DNA of 64,000 bases from G963663315 sp963663315 (GTDB taxonomy: Bacteria > Pseudomonadota > Gammaproteobacteria > Arenicellales > Poriferihabitantaceae). Under the pieces are notes generated by a model. The model was given only the letters and a program-made list of their open reading frames with translations, was not told the DNA's origin and searched no databases. Each line of letters begins with the position of its first letter. Position 1 is the stretch's first letter. Below, piece by piece: positions 26,140-34,794 of this stretch. A program made the translations under genes and the position numbers. The stretch lies in NCBI GenBank assembly GCA_963663315.1, contig OY760176.1:186001-250000 (forward strand), in the 5' to 3' direction.

Positions 26140-27264
26140 ATGGTAAAGACTATCGTTAGTTCCTGGAATGATTTTGATCCATTAAAACATGCCATCGTTG
26201 GCCGGGCGGATTATACCTGTATTCCACCCAACGAACCTGCGACAGAGGCCAAAATACCCCGGGACAGTGATATGCGCGGCATGTGGGGACCGCGCTCGCT
26301 CGATACCGTGGAAAAAGCCAATTTCCGGCTGGATAATCTGGCCAGGTTACTGGAAAGCCGGGGCATACGTGTCGATCGGCCCACCCCCCTGCAATGGAAT
26401 CAGGCCGTGCATACTCCGGATTTCACGACCGCCTCGCAATTTGGTTGTATGCCTCCGAGAGATGTATTGCTCACTGTCGGCAAGGAAATTCTCAGCGCAC
26501 CCATGTCATTTCGCTGCCGGTATTTCGAGTATCTCGCATACCATGACCTGATGCAGAAATATTTTGATGAGGACCCCGGGTTTCGCTGGGAGCAGGCGCC
26601 CCGGCCCCGATTGAGTGATGCCTCCTACAAATCGGGTTACTTCGATGAAATTACCGTCTCCGAGCGATTGAGGCGAACTGCTGCACTCGATTTTGTGACC
26701 AACGAGAATGAACCACTGTTTGATGCCGCGGATGTATGCCGTATGGGCAAGGATTTATTTTGTCAGCATGGCTTGACCACCAACAGACGGGGGATGCAAT
26801 GGCTCAAGCGCCATTTCCCGGATCATCGTGTGCATGCAGTGAATTTCCCGGGGGATCCCTACCCCATACATATTGACGCCACTTTCGTGTCACTGCGTCC
26901 CGGCTTGATTATCAACAACCCGGGACGAAGAATACCGGAAGCGCAGCGCAGGATTTTCGAGGCCAATGACTGGGAAATTATCGATGCCGCGCAACCCGCC
27001 CATGAGGCGCCGCCACCGCTTTGTTATTCCAGTGTGTGGCTATCCATGAACTGCCTTGTCATCGATCACAAGACGGTGATTGTCGAGGCCAGCGAAGTTC
27101 ATCAGATGGAACAGATGGACAGGCTCGGCATGGAGGTACTGCCGCTGGAGTTCCGTGATGCCTACGCTTTTGGTGGTGGCCTCCACTGTGCCACCGCAGA
27201 TGTGTACAGGGAAGGCAACTGCGAAGATTATTTTCCCAATCAGGTCACAGGCACATTGATCTGA
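26140..27264 (+). CDS. Amidinotransferase (glycine/inosamine amidinotransferase family)
   Basis: Transfers the amidino group from arginine to an amine acceptor. The catalytic Cys350 lies in GGGLHCATADVYREG, with His244 in PIHIDATF and Asp195 in LFDAADVCR forming the triad. The N-terminus VSSWNDFDPLKHAIVG matches the usual opening of GATM/StrB-like proteins, which supports the start at 26140; a Met 13 codons upstream is also open. The acceptor (glycine, inosamine, other) cannot be read from sequence. The ureohydrolase-like gene at 2.9 kb acts on guanidino compounds, but it is far away and damaged. Confidence 0.9.
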   Translation: MVKTIVSSWNDFDPLKHAIVGRADYTCIPPNEPATEAKIPRDSDMRGMWGPRSLDTVEKANFRLDNLARLLESRGIRVDRPTPLQWNQAVHTPDFTTASQFGCMPPRDVLLTVGKEILSAPMSFRCRYFEYLAYHDLMQKYFDEDPGFRWEQAPRPRLSDASYKSGYFDEITVSERLRRTAALDFVTNENEPLFDAADVCRMGKDLFCQHGLTTNRRGMQWLKRHFPDHRVHAVNFPGDPYPIHIDATFVSLRPGLIINNPGRRIPEAQRRIFEANDWEIIDAAQPAHEAPPPLCYSSVWLSMNCLVIDHKTVIVEASEVHQMEQMDRLGMEVLPLEFRDAYAFGGGLHCATADVYREGNCEDYFPNQVTGTLI

Positions 27265-27289
27265 AAACCAGGGCGGTGGACCACACTCG

Positions 27290-28780
27290 TCACAACAGAC
27301 ATCTTGCCACTGCCTGGTTCCAGCCATCCACCTTGACCGAGCGCATTGCCATGTCTATTTCAGGTTTGTATATCGAATCGACTTTCCATTTTTCGGCAAT
27401 CGCATCAAGCGATTGATACAGCCCCTGATGCAGTCCGGCAAGATACGATGCACCGAGTGCGGTAGTTTGCGTAATCGTGGGCTGGGTGACCATTGATTGA
27501 GTAATATCGGCCAGACTTTGAAGTAACCGGAGGTTGACGGTCATGCCGCCGTCAACCCGGATTTCCCGCACTTCTTCGCCGCTGTCCGCTAACATGGCCG
27601 TGATCAGATCGTTGGTTTGATAACAAACCGATTCCAATGCGGATCTGAGAAGGTCTGATTTCGTTGTATCCCGTGTGATGCCGGTCAGTATGCCGCGCGC
27701 ATCCGGGTTCCAGTGAGGGGCTCCGAGACCGGTAAATGCAGGCACAAGATAGAGTTTACCCGTGCTGCGGGGTTCTGTATCAGGCGGTAACCGGTTCATC
27801 TCATCGGTGGATTTTATGATTCCCAGTCCGTCCCTCAGCCACTGAATCACAGTTCCGGCATTGAATATCGAACCTTCCAAAGCATAGCTGGTTTCATTGT
27901 TAAGCTGGTAGGCGATAGTGGTCAGTAATCTGCTCGACGATCTGACCGGAGTGTCGCCCGTATTCATGATCATGAAACATCCCGTTCCAAAGGTGCTTTT
28001 GACCATGCCTGATTTGAAACAAGCCTGCCCGATCAGCGCCGACTGCTGATCGCCGGCGACACCGCAAACGGGTATCTCCCTGCCCAGTACCGAAGCATCG
28101 GTTACGCCAAATTCATCCGCACAATTTCTGACCTGCGGTAGAAGAGATTCCGGGATCTCGAACAGTTGCAGCAGTTCCTTGTCCCATTCTCCACTATGAA
28201 TGTTATACAACAGTGTTCTGCTGGCATTGGTCGCGTCAGTCAGGTGACATCTTCCCGCAGTCAGACGCCAGATCAGGAATGTATCAACGGTGCCAAATGC
28301 CAACTGCCCGTTTTCGGCCTTTTTTCTTGCGCCGCCGACATTGTCAAGAATCCAGTTTATCTTGGTGGCGGAAAAATAAGGATCGAGTAACAGTCCGGTT
28401 TTCGAAGAAACCAGCGATTCCAGGCCTTGTTCGTGGAGTCTTTCACAATACCGTGCAGTTCTCCTGTCCTGCCAGACGATGGCGTTGTACAGGGGTTTGC
28501 CGGTCTTCCTGTCCCAGATCAGCGTTGTTTCCCGCTGGTTGGCTATCCCTATGGCTACGATATCAGTGAGCGCTGCGCTTTTCTCAATAACGCTTTTAAC
28601 TGATTGCAGGGTACTGCGCCAGATAACTTCCGGATCATGTTCAACCCAGCCATCGTCCGGGAAGATTTGCTCGAACTCCTGCTGGCAGCTTGCAACAACC
28701 TGACTGTCGAGATTAAACAGGATCGCTCTGGAGCTGGTCGTTCCCTGATCAATGCTTAAAATCAATGGAGAAGATGACAT
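27290..28780 (-). CDS. glpK: Glycerol kinase
   Basis: FGGY-family kinase (496 aa, standard length) that phosphorylates glycerol to glycerol-3-phosphate. Family motifs: ILSIDQGTTSSRAILFN at the N-terminus, FEQIFPDDGWVEHDP, IANQRETTLIWDRKTGKPLYNAIVWQDRRT (substrate site), VAGDQQSALIGQACF, STFGTGCFMIMNTG (ATP site), and the PROSITE-type FVPAFTGLGAPHWNPDARG. It starts 14 bases after the aminotransferase gene ends and is probably co-transcribed. No glycerol facilitator or GlpD is visible. Confidence 0.97.
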   Translation of the reverse strand: MSSSPLILSIDQGTTSSRAILFNLDSQVVASCQQEFEQIFPDDGWVEHDPEVIWRSTLQSVKSVIEKSAALTDIVAIGIANQRETTLIWDRKTGKPLYNAIVWQDRRTARYCERLHEQGLESLVSSKTGLLLDPYFSATKINWILDNVGGARKKAENGQLAFGTVDTFLIWRLTAGRCHLTDATNASRTLLYNIHSGEWDKELLQLFEIPESLLPQVRNCADEFGVTDASVLGREIPVCGVAGDQQSALIGQACFKSGMVKSTFGTGCFMIMNTGDTPVRSSSRLLTTIAYQLNNETSYALEGSIFNAGTVIQWLRDGLGIIKSTDEMNRLPPDTEPRSTGKLYLVPAFTGLGAPHWNPDARGILTGITRDTTKSDLLRSALESVCYQTNDLITAMLADSGEEVREIRVDGGMTVNLRLLQSLADITQSMVTQPTITQTTALGASYLAGLHQGLYQSLDAIAEKWKVDSIYKPEIDMAMRSVKVDGWNQAVARCLL

Positions 28781-28794
28781 GACCCATCAACGGC

Positions 28795-29982
28795 TTATCG
28801 GGTCACTGTGACCAGTGCATCGGCAAACTGATGCAGTTGTGCTTCGTCCTTGAGTCCTGCGATGTTTATCCGGCCACCTGCCACGGCATACACTGCGTGT
28901 TCGTTACGCAAGCTGTCAACTTCCTCATCGCTCAATGCCAGCAGCGAAAACATGCCGCGGTGATGTTCAATGAAATCCCATCGATTTGACTGGGATTTTT
29001 CCCTGAGTATGTCGCTTAACTGTTTTCTCAATGTGAGCATCCGTTGGCGCATCGATGTCAATTCGCTTTCCCAGTTATCTTTCAAGTCGGGATCCGACAT
29101 GATAAGAGAGACGATCGCAGCGCCATGATCGGGAGGCATTGAGTAAGAGCTTCGTGCGTTGCTGGCGATATGGTTGCGTGCGATTTCGGCGGTACCGGGG
29201 GTCTCCCCGACCAGCAGGGAACAGCCTGCACGGTCGCGGTAAAGTCCGAAATTCTTGGAACAGGAGCTGGCCACGACCATCGATTCGACATGACTGGCTA
29301 TGGCCCGAACGCCATAGGCATCCTCTTCGAGTGAGTCACCAAAACCCTGATAGGCCAGATCAAAATAGGGAAAAAATCCGTTTTTCACGGCAAGATCTGC
29401 GATCTCATCCCAGTTCCCGGGCAGAAGTTCGGCGCCTGTCGGGTTATGGCAACAGCCATGAAAAACAACAATGTCGTCTTGTCCCAATGTGGTCAGCTTA
29501 CCCATCATGGCATCAAAATCCACCTGCTTGGTGCGCCGGTCAAGGTATGGGTAGGCATCGACATTGAATCCGCTTTGTCGAAAAATGGGATAATGATTGC
29601 CCCAGGTCGGATCACTGACCCAGAAGGTCTTGTCGTCGGCAATCCGGTACAGCATATCGGACAGCATTCTGAGGGCGCCGCAGCCGCCCGGAGTCTGCAC
29701 TGCCCGAACCCGGTCCATTCCCGAAAAGTCGCCGAATATCATATTGGCGATTGCACTGTTGAATTGCTCATCCCCGGTCAGGCCGACATAAGCCTTTGTG
29801 GTTTGCAGATTATGCAGTCTGTCTTCTGCCTCCCGCACAGCATCCATGATAGGGGTGACACCGCGGGCATCGCGGAAAACTCCTACACCCACATCTATTT
29901 TCTGTGGACGGGGGTCGTCCCTGAACATGCCCATAAGTTTGAGAATGGGGTCCTGGGCAACCGGTTCGAACTGTTCAAACAT
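28795..29982 (-). CDS. Aromatic amino acid aminotransferase (TyrB/AspC family)
   Basis: Class I aminotransferase (395 aa). It opens with FEQFEPVAQDPILKLMGMFRDDPRPQKIDVGVGVFRD, typical of the TyrB/AspC group. TPGGCGALRM is the PLP phosphate region, CCHNPTGAEL contains the conserved Asn, and SSCSKNFGLYRDRAGCSL holds the Schiff-base lysine and the following Arg. The C-terminal Arg that binds the substrate carboxylate lies in GGRINIAGL. It interconverts aromatic (or acidic) amino acids and 2-oxo acids. It is upstream of glpK in the same direction. Confidence 0.9.
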   Translation of the reverse strand: MFEQFEPVAQDPILKLMGMFRDDPRPQKIDVGVGVFRDARGVTPIMDAVREAEDRLHNLQTTKAYVGLTGDEQFNSAIANMIFGDFSGMDRVRAVQTPGGCGALRMLSDMLYRIADDKTFWVSDPTWGNHYPIFRQSGFNVDAYPYLDRRTKQVDFDAMMGKLTTLGQDDIVVFHGCCHNPTGAELLPGNWDEIADLAVKNGFFPYFDLAYQGFGDSLEEDAYGVRAIASHVESMVVASSCSKNFGLYRDRAGCSLLVGETPGTAEIARNHIASNARSSYSMPPDHGAAIVSLIMSDPDLKDNWESELTSMRQRMLTLRKQLSDILREKSQSNRWDFIEHHRGMFSLLALSDEEVDSLRNEHAVYAVAGGRINIAGLKDEAQLHQFADALVTVTR

Positions 29983-30138
29983 AATCTGATCTTGCTAAAT
30001 GTGAATGGTGATGGACTATAACAAATTGGAGCCTGCCTTTTAGGCAATCCATCTGAGATTGTCAAATATTTCCTTCTGTTCGGCAGATCAATGCGGATAT
30101 TGCCCGGTCAGGACGGTTCTGATCAAGTAAAATAGGAT

Positions 30139-31095
30139 ATGAAATTCCGTTCCTTACCTTCCGCGTATCCGGTCACGGCGGGGCAATCCGGTAAACATTC
30201 CAGGGCGCTGGTACTTGGCGTGTCTGCCGCGCTGTTGAGTATTCTGTGTTTCAGCACTATGGATGCCATGGTGAAGTGGCTGGGTTCTGACTATTCCATC
30301 TATCAGATCATGTTCTTCCGCTGTAATGTAGCGATGATACCGATATTGTTTTTTCTGTATCGTGCAGGGGGCATCAGGATTTTACGGACAAGCCGCCCCT
30401 GGATGCATGCTATACGGTCGTTTCTCGGGATGCTGGCCATGGTCACCGCATTTTATGGATTCACTGTACTGCCGCTGGCGGATGCCTCTGCGGTTTTTTA
30501 CATGGCGCCCCTGATCGGGACGGCGTTCTCAGTCCCTATCCTGGGAGAATATGTCGGTATACGACGCTGGTTGGCGATATTGATTGGTTTTACGGGGGTA
30601 TTGATCATTACCCGTCCAGGCGGGGCGGTGTTCAATCTCGGAGGGTTGTCGATGTTGACGGCGGCCTTCATTGTCGGCATCAACAGTACTGTCGTCCGAA
30701 TGCTGAGCGCCACCGATCAGGCCATCAGCATTACTTTCTACTTTACCCTGTGCGGCGCTGTCCTGACCACGATTCTGTGCATCTTTTCCGATTGGGTGGC
30801 GCCGGGCGGATGGGATTTGATCCTGTTGATCTGCGTGGGGCTGATGGGCGGGTTGGCGCAATATGCGCTGGCCTTGAGCCTGCGTTACGCAGCGGTCAGT
30901 ATCATTGCCCCTTTCAAGTACCTGTCCATTATCGCAGGGGGAATAATTGGTTATCTGGTCTGGTCTGAAACTCCGGACGGCTTGACGTTGACCGGCATTG
31001 TCATCATCATCGGCTGTGGCCTGTATTCGATGCATCGGGAAACAAAACTTGCCAGACAAAGCGATAACCGGGATAGAATATCGACATACGTTTAA
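30139..31095 (+). CDS. DMT-superfamily (EamA) transporter
   Basis: A 318-aa polytopic membrane protein with two EamA repeats (about ten helices). Conserved features are SMDAMVKWLG and FFRCNVAMIPILFF in the first helices, PLADASAVFYMAPL before the repeat boundary, and YAAVSIIAPFKYLSIIAGGIIGYLVWSE near the end, which is typical of the RhaT/YdcZ-like proteobacterial group. The substrate is unknown. bolA begins 17 bases after its stop. Confidence 0.88.
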   Translation: MKFRSLPSAYPVTAGQSGKHSRALVLGVSAALLSILCFSTMDAMVKWLGSDYSIYQIMFFRCNVAMIPILFFLYRAGGIRILRTSRPWMHAIRSFLGMLAMVTAFYGFTVLPLADASAVFYMAPLIGTAFSVPILGEYVGIRRWLAILIGFTGVLIITRPGGAVFNLGGLSMLTAAFIVGINSTVVRMLSATDQAISITFYFTLCGAVLTTILCIFSDWVAPGGWDLILLICVGLMGGLAQYALALSLRYAAVSIIAPFKYLSIIAGGIIGYLVWSETPDGLTLTGIVIIIGCGLYSMHRETKLARQSDNRDRISTYV

Positions 31096-31112
31096 GATAC
31101 GGTTGAACCAGT

Positions 31113-31448
31113 ATGAATAACCCGAACACTGTCGAATTATCGATCCGCTCCAAACTCGAAGCGCTTGAGCCGATGCACCTCGAAGTATTGAATGAGAGTG
31201 GCAACCACAACGTGCCGGTTGGCTCTGAGTCGCATTTCAAAGTTGTTCTTGTATCGGATGTTTTCAGGGACAAGGCGTTGCTTGCCCGGCACCGGTTGGT
31301 CAATGAACTGCTGGGTGATGAACTTGCGGGACCCATTCACGCTTTGTCACTGAATACCTTGACTGGTGATGAATGGTTTGACAAAGGTGAGAAATCCAGT
31401 CCCTCTCCTGAATGCCTGGGCGGTTCAAAGTTTGATAAAGAGGTTTGA
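31113..31448 (+). CDS. bolA: BolA family protein
   Basis: Small class II KH-fold protein (111 aa) that partners monothiol glutaredoxins in Fe-S cluster handling and stress physiology. The core is LEVLNESGNHNVPVGSESHFKVVLVSDVFRDK (about residues 27-58), followed by RHRLVNELLGDELAGPIHALSLNTLT, the standard BolA signature with the conserved His for cluster coordination. The C-terminal tail (SSPSPECLGG) is a common appended extension. It sits directly behind a DMT transporter. Confidence 0.94.
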   Translation: MNNPNTVELSIRSKLEALEPMHLEVLNESGNHNVPVGSESHFKVVLVSDVFRDKALLARHRLVNELLGDELAGPIHALSLNTLTGDEWFDKGEKSSPSPECLGGSKFDKEV

Positions 31449-31476
31449 CAGGGTGTGACTGGTTTTTGATAAATAT

Positions 31477-31490
31477 CCTGTTTTAACAGG
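31477..31490 (+). terminator. Perfect 14-bp palindrome between bolA and EF-G2
   Basis: CCTGTTTTAACAGG forms a six-base-pair stem 29 bases after bolA. A TATTAT at 31501-31506 next to it could be the -10 box of the elongation factor gene. The palindrome may be a weak terminator or an operator. Confidence 0.35.
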
Positions 31491-31583
31491 CTATTTGTTG
31501 TATTATCGCGCCCCTTGGAATTGGTCGGGCCCGGCTGTTCCCGAAACCATACCCTTAAGTGCAAATTCAAACCATTTACAGCC

Positions 31584-33671
31584 ATGAAAGACTTGACGAA
31601 GTATAGAAACATCGGGATTTTTGCCCATGTCGATGCAGGGAAAACCACCACCACGGAACGAATTTTGAGCCTGACAGGCAAGATTCATAAAATGGGTGAA
31701 GTGCACGATGGCGAAGCGACGACAGATTTCATGGATCAGGAGCGTGAGCGCGGGATTACAATCCAGTCGGCGGCAACCAGCACATTCTGGAATGATCATC
31801 GCCTGAATATTATCGATACCCCGGGCCACGTCGATTTCACCATTGAGGTTTATCGCTCGCTGAAAGTGCTGGACGGTGGCATAGGTGTGTTTTGCGGCTC
31901 CGGGGGCGTGGAGCCGCAATCAGAAACAAACTGGCGATATGCCAACGATTCCGAGGTTGCACGGATTATTTTCGTCAACAAGCTGGACCGACTCGGCGCC
32001 GACTTTTATCGGGTAGTCGATCAGATCAGGAAGATTCTGGGTGCAAAACCTCTGGTTCTGACTCTGCCCATCGGTATTGAGGATCAATTCAGCGGGGTGG
32101 TCGACCTGTTGACCCGCAAGGCCTGGGTCTGGGACGGATCAGGTGATCCGCAAAACTATCATATCAAGGAGCCCCCTGCTGATATGGCTGACAAAATCGA
32201 GCAATTTCGTGAGGAGTTGATCGAGACTGCCCTTGAACATGACGATGTTGCCATGGAAAAATATCTCGATGGTGAAGAGCCGGATATCGATACCATCAAG
32301 GCCTGTATCCGGAAAGGTACGATCGAGCTCGACTTCTTTCCTACCCTTTGTGGTTCTGCATTCAAGAACAAGGGGATTCAACTGGTATTGAATGCGGTGG
32401 TCGATTACCTGCCGAACCCTGTTGACGTCAAGCCCCAACCCGAGACCGATATTGAAGGAGTCGAAACCGGTAATTTTGCGATTGCCGATCCGGACAAACC
32501 GATGCGCGCACTGGCATTCAAGATCATGGATGATCGATATGGCGCACTGACCTTCCTGCGCGTGTACTCAGGAACGATCTCCAAGGGAGCAACCGTGTTG
32601 AATACCGCCACCGGCAGGACAGAGCGAATCGGTCGGATTGTTGAAATGCACGCTGATTCCAGAGAAGACCTGAATTCTGCGCAAGCCGGGGATATCGTCG
32701 CGGTACTGGGCATGAAAAATGTCAAAACCGGCCATACCCTGTGTGATCCGAATTACCCTGCCGCCCTGGAGCCGATGGTATTCCCCGATCCGGTGATTTT
32801 CATGTCGGTCGCGCCCAAAAACAAGGCGGCATCGGAAAAGATGGGTGTCGCTCTGGGCAAGATGGTGTCAGAAGACCCGTCTTTTCATGTCAGCACCGAC
32901 GATGACAGCGGCGAAACCATTTTACAGGGAATGGGTGAATTGCACCTCGATATCAAGGTTGATCTATTGAAACGAACCCATGGCGTTGAAGTGGAAGTGG
33001 GCAAACCGCAGGTGGCCTATCGTGAGACCATTACGAAAAGCATCTTGGATACCTATATCCACAAGAAGCAAACCGGTGGGGCAGGTCAGTTTGGTAAAAT
33101 CGAATACACCATCGAACCGGCTGAAGCCGGCTCGGGTTATCAGTTTGAATCGAAAGTAACCGGGGGTAACGTCCCCCGTGAATTCTGGCCTGCGATAGAC
33201 AAGGGTTTCAGGGTATGCATGCAGAACGGGATACTGGCCGGATACCCTTGTATTGACGTTAAGGTGACATTGCTGGATGGCGCCTACCATGCGGTGGATT
33301 CCTCTGCAGTGGCATTCGAACTGGCGGCCAGGGCGGCTTATCGACAATCCATGGGAAAGGCCGGTCCACAGTTACTTGAGCCGATCATGAAGGTGGACGT
33401 ATTTACCCCCGATACCAATGTCGGAGATGTGATCGGTGATCTTAACCGGCGTCGCGGCATGATCAGGTCCCAGGATGCAGGGGTGGTGGGTGTGCGTATC
33501 AAGGGCGATGTGCCGCTGTCCGACATGTTCGGCTATATCAGTGACTTACGAACACTGACTTCAGGCCGCGGGCAGTTCTCAATGGAGTTTTCTCACTACT
33601 TGCCGTGTCCAAAGAATGTGGCTGAAGCCGTGATCAAGGAAACCCTGGAACGGAACGCAGCAAAATCCTGA
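31584..33671 (+). CDS. fusB: Elongation factor G, second type (EF-G2/FusB-like)
   Basis: Translational GTPase of 695 aa. G1 is AHVDAGKT (residues 14-21), G2 is the RGITI segment, G3 DTPGHVDF is near 78, and G4 NKLD near 132. Domain IV carries the EF-G loop GGNVPREFWPAIDKGF, and domain V ends GQFSMEFSHYLPCP. The GEVHDGEATTDFMDQE and VFCGSGGVEPQSETNWRYAN sequences match the second EF-G of Pseudomonas/Vibrio-type bacteria rather than the str-operon copy, and no rpsL/rpsG/tuf genes are adjacent. The start at MKDLTKYRNIG is chosen; the 23-codon upstream extension lacks EF-G similarity. Whether it acts in elongation or ribosome recycling is not visible. Confidence 0.93.
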   Translation: MKDLTKYRNIGIFAHVDAGKTTTTERILSLTGKIHKMGEVHDGEATTDFMDQERERGITIQSAATSTFWNDHRLNIIDTPGHVDFTIEVYRSLKVLDGGIGVFCGSGGVEPQSETNWRYANDSEVARIIFVNKLDRLGADFYRVVDQIRKILGAKPLVLTLPIGIEDQFSGVVDLLTRKAWVWDGSGDPQNYHIKEPPADMADKIEQFREELIETALEHDDVAMEKYLDGEEPDIDTIKACIRKGTIELDFFPTLCGSAFKNKGIQLVLNAVVDYLPNPVDVKPQPETDIEGVETGNFAIADPDKPMRALAFKIMDDRYGALTFLRVYSGTISKGATVLNTATGRTERIGRIVEMHADSREDLNSAQAGDIVAVLGMKNVKTGHTLCDPNYPAALEPMVFPDPVIFMSVAPKNKAASEKMGVALGKMVSEDPSFHVSTDDDSGETILQGMGELHLDIKVDLLKRTHGVEVEVGKPQVAYRETITKSILDTYIHKKQTGGAGQFGKIEYTIEPAEAGSGYQFESKVTGGNVPREFWPAIDKGFRVCMQNGILAGYPCIDVKVTLLDGAYHAVDSSAVAFELAARAAYRQSMGKAGPQLLEPIMKVDVFTPDTNVGDVIGDLNRRRGMIRSQDAGVVGVRIKGDVPLSDMFGYISDLRTLTSGRGQFSMEFSHYLPCPKNVAEAVIKETLERNAAKS

Positions 33672-33776
33672 GAAGACCCGGAGCCTGTCCGCATTCGATC
33701 AGCCTGCATTCCATTCTGGCTATGCGGTCTATTTGACCACCACAAGCAAAGGATTATGTCTCTCTGGTCACGTTAA

Positions 33777-33937
33777 GGAAACAAATTATACCGCGGAAAA
33801 AGTCTGGTCGAGTGGCTAAAAGAAGACTGGAAGATATTGACTCATGAAAAAATGGATGTGGCTCACTCCAAAGCATTGCTCAGTCAAATTTTAGATGATA
33901 CGGAAAGTATTCGGTTGACGAGATGGGCCCACCACCT
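33777..33937 (+). pseudogene. Short protein remnant, unassigned
   Basis: The frame from 33777 reads about 50 residues with a protein-like composition (YRGKSLVEWLKEDWK, then MDVAHSKALLSQILDD) before running out of sense around 33935. It has no start codon at its 5' end. It resembles an N-terminal accessory (HEPN/RES-associated-like) domain, but this is a recollection of pattern, not a demonstrated match. It is best read as a fragment of a lost gene. Confidence 0.3.
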
Positions 33938-33940
33938 AAA

Positions 33941-34072
33941 CGTCTGGCATCGTACCGGATCGGCTTCGCGCACCGGGAGGACCTGGACTTCAACCTGAGC
34001 CTTGAAGGCACGCGCAGAGAGAACACCCGCGGCGGCGGACACCCGGAATACGGGGGTCAGCTGCGCTTCCGC
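33941..34072 (+). pseudogene. C-terminal outer-membrane barrel remnant
   Basis: About 44 residues with alternating polar/hydrophobic beta-strand pattern: YRIGFAHREDLDFNLSLEGT followed by RRENTR and PEYGGQLRFR. This resembles the last strands of autotransporter-type barrels (xGLEATRRE...PEHGxxLRxR). No upstream coding continuity exists, and the end is shifted into another frame. It is a probable fragment of a surface protein gene. The stretch from 34073 to 34405 holds nothing I can support. Confidence 0.35.
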
Positions 34073-34405
34073 CACCCTCCTGCCTGGATATGGCGGACCA
34101 TGGTTGCATTTCAAGGAATGAGTTCATTCAGTTGCGGGATGACCTTGCCGCCATTCGTCTCGCGGACGGGGAATTCAGGGCAACTTGATGATCGCCAATT
34201 TACCAGGTCAGAGGGGCCTGGCGACGGTCAAGGCACACCAGGCGCACGCCGCCCTCTGGACGAGATCGATATGCTTTGCCTTGGTCATGGTTCATACCTC
34301 GAAAGTGTGAATGGTACAGATGATCATTCTGGCTCCCAGAATCCGAATCCGAGAGGGATGGGCCATGGCCACTCCCCCTGCTCCCGGACCACCACCCTGA
34401 CGCGT

Positions 34406-34794
34406 GGGGGGTCGGCTCTGGCGGCAAGAGGGCCATTTATCGGCAATATTCACTATATCCGCACTTAATTGATGCGACTATGCACACACATTTCACTAAA
34501 CTTTATGTAGAATTTCAACTGGTTTCAGTGGAAGTGCAGTCCGTACTGCAGCACTGATCACAGGTTGATACAGACAAGAACAAGTTCACCATAAAGAGAA
34601 GATAGACAAGTGGGCACCTCGAATAACTTTGAAATTGTTAGACGCACTACGCCTGTGACAAAAGGAACCGATATCGGCTCATGTTGTACACCAGGTTGTT
34701 CAGCGTCCTGCTGCCAGCTCCTCGGTTCGTGGTCCTCGTCCGACAGGCCATAAAGACTGGCCAATGCCAGCATCTTTTTAGAGACAATCCAACC
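34406..34794 (+). repeat. Upstream region of lipoprotein copy 1, direct repeat of 35996-36384
   Basis: The sequence from GTCGGCTCTGG (34411) to the ATG at 34795 recurs almost base for base from 36001 to 36385 at an exact offset of 1590 bp, and the similarity continues into the coding region. It contains the TGCAGT/ACTGCA hairpin and a 71-codon minus-strand open frame present in both copies. It is presumably the promoter/5' leader duplicated with the gene. Confidence 0.85.
34535..34550 (+). promoter_or_regulatory. Conserved 6-bp inverted repeat upstream of lipoprotein copy 1
   Basis: TGCAGT-N4-ACTGCA is found 245 bases before copy 1, at 36125-36140 before copy 2 (same distance), and at 37486-37501, 80 bases before copy 3. 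It is the one upstream element kept in all three copies, so it is a candidate operator or leader hairpin. Function is inferred only from conservation among recent duplicates. Confidence 0.45.

Noticed and set aside
33923..34468. A 181-codon plus-strand ORF after EF-G2
   Set aside because: Only about 44 residues look protein-like. The rest is low-complexity and changes character, so I treat it as remnants rather than a gene.
34558..34773. A 71-codon minus-strand ORF, repeated at 36148-36363
   Set aside because: It is conserved only because the whole upstream region was duplicated. Another frame there reads RTLNNLVYNMSRYRFL, slightly like a transposase end, but too short to support.
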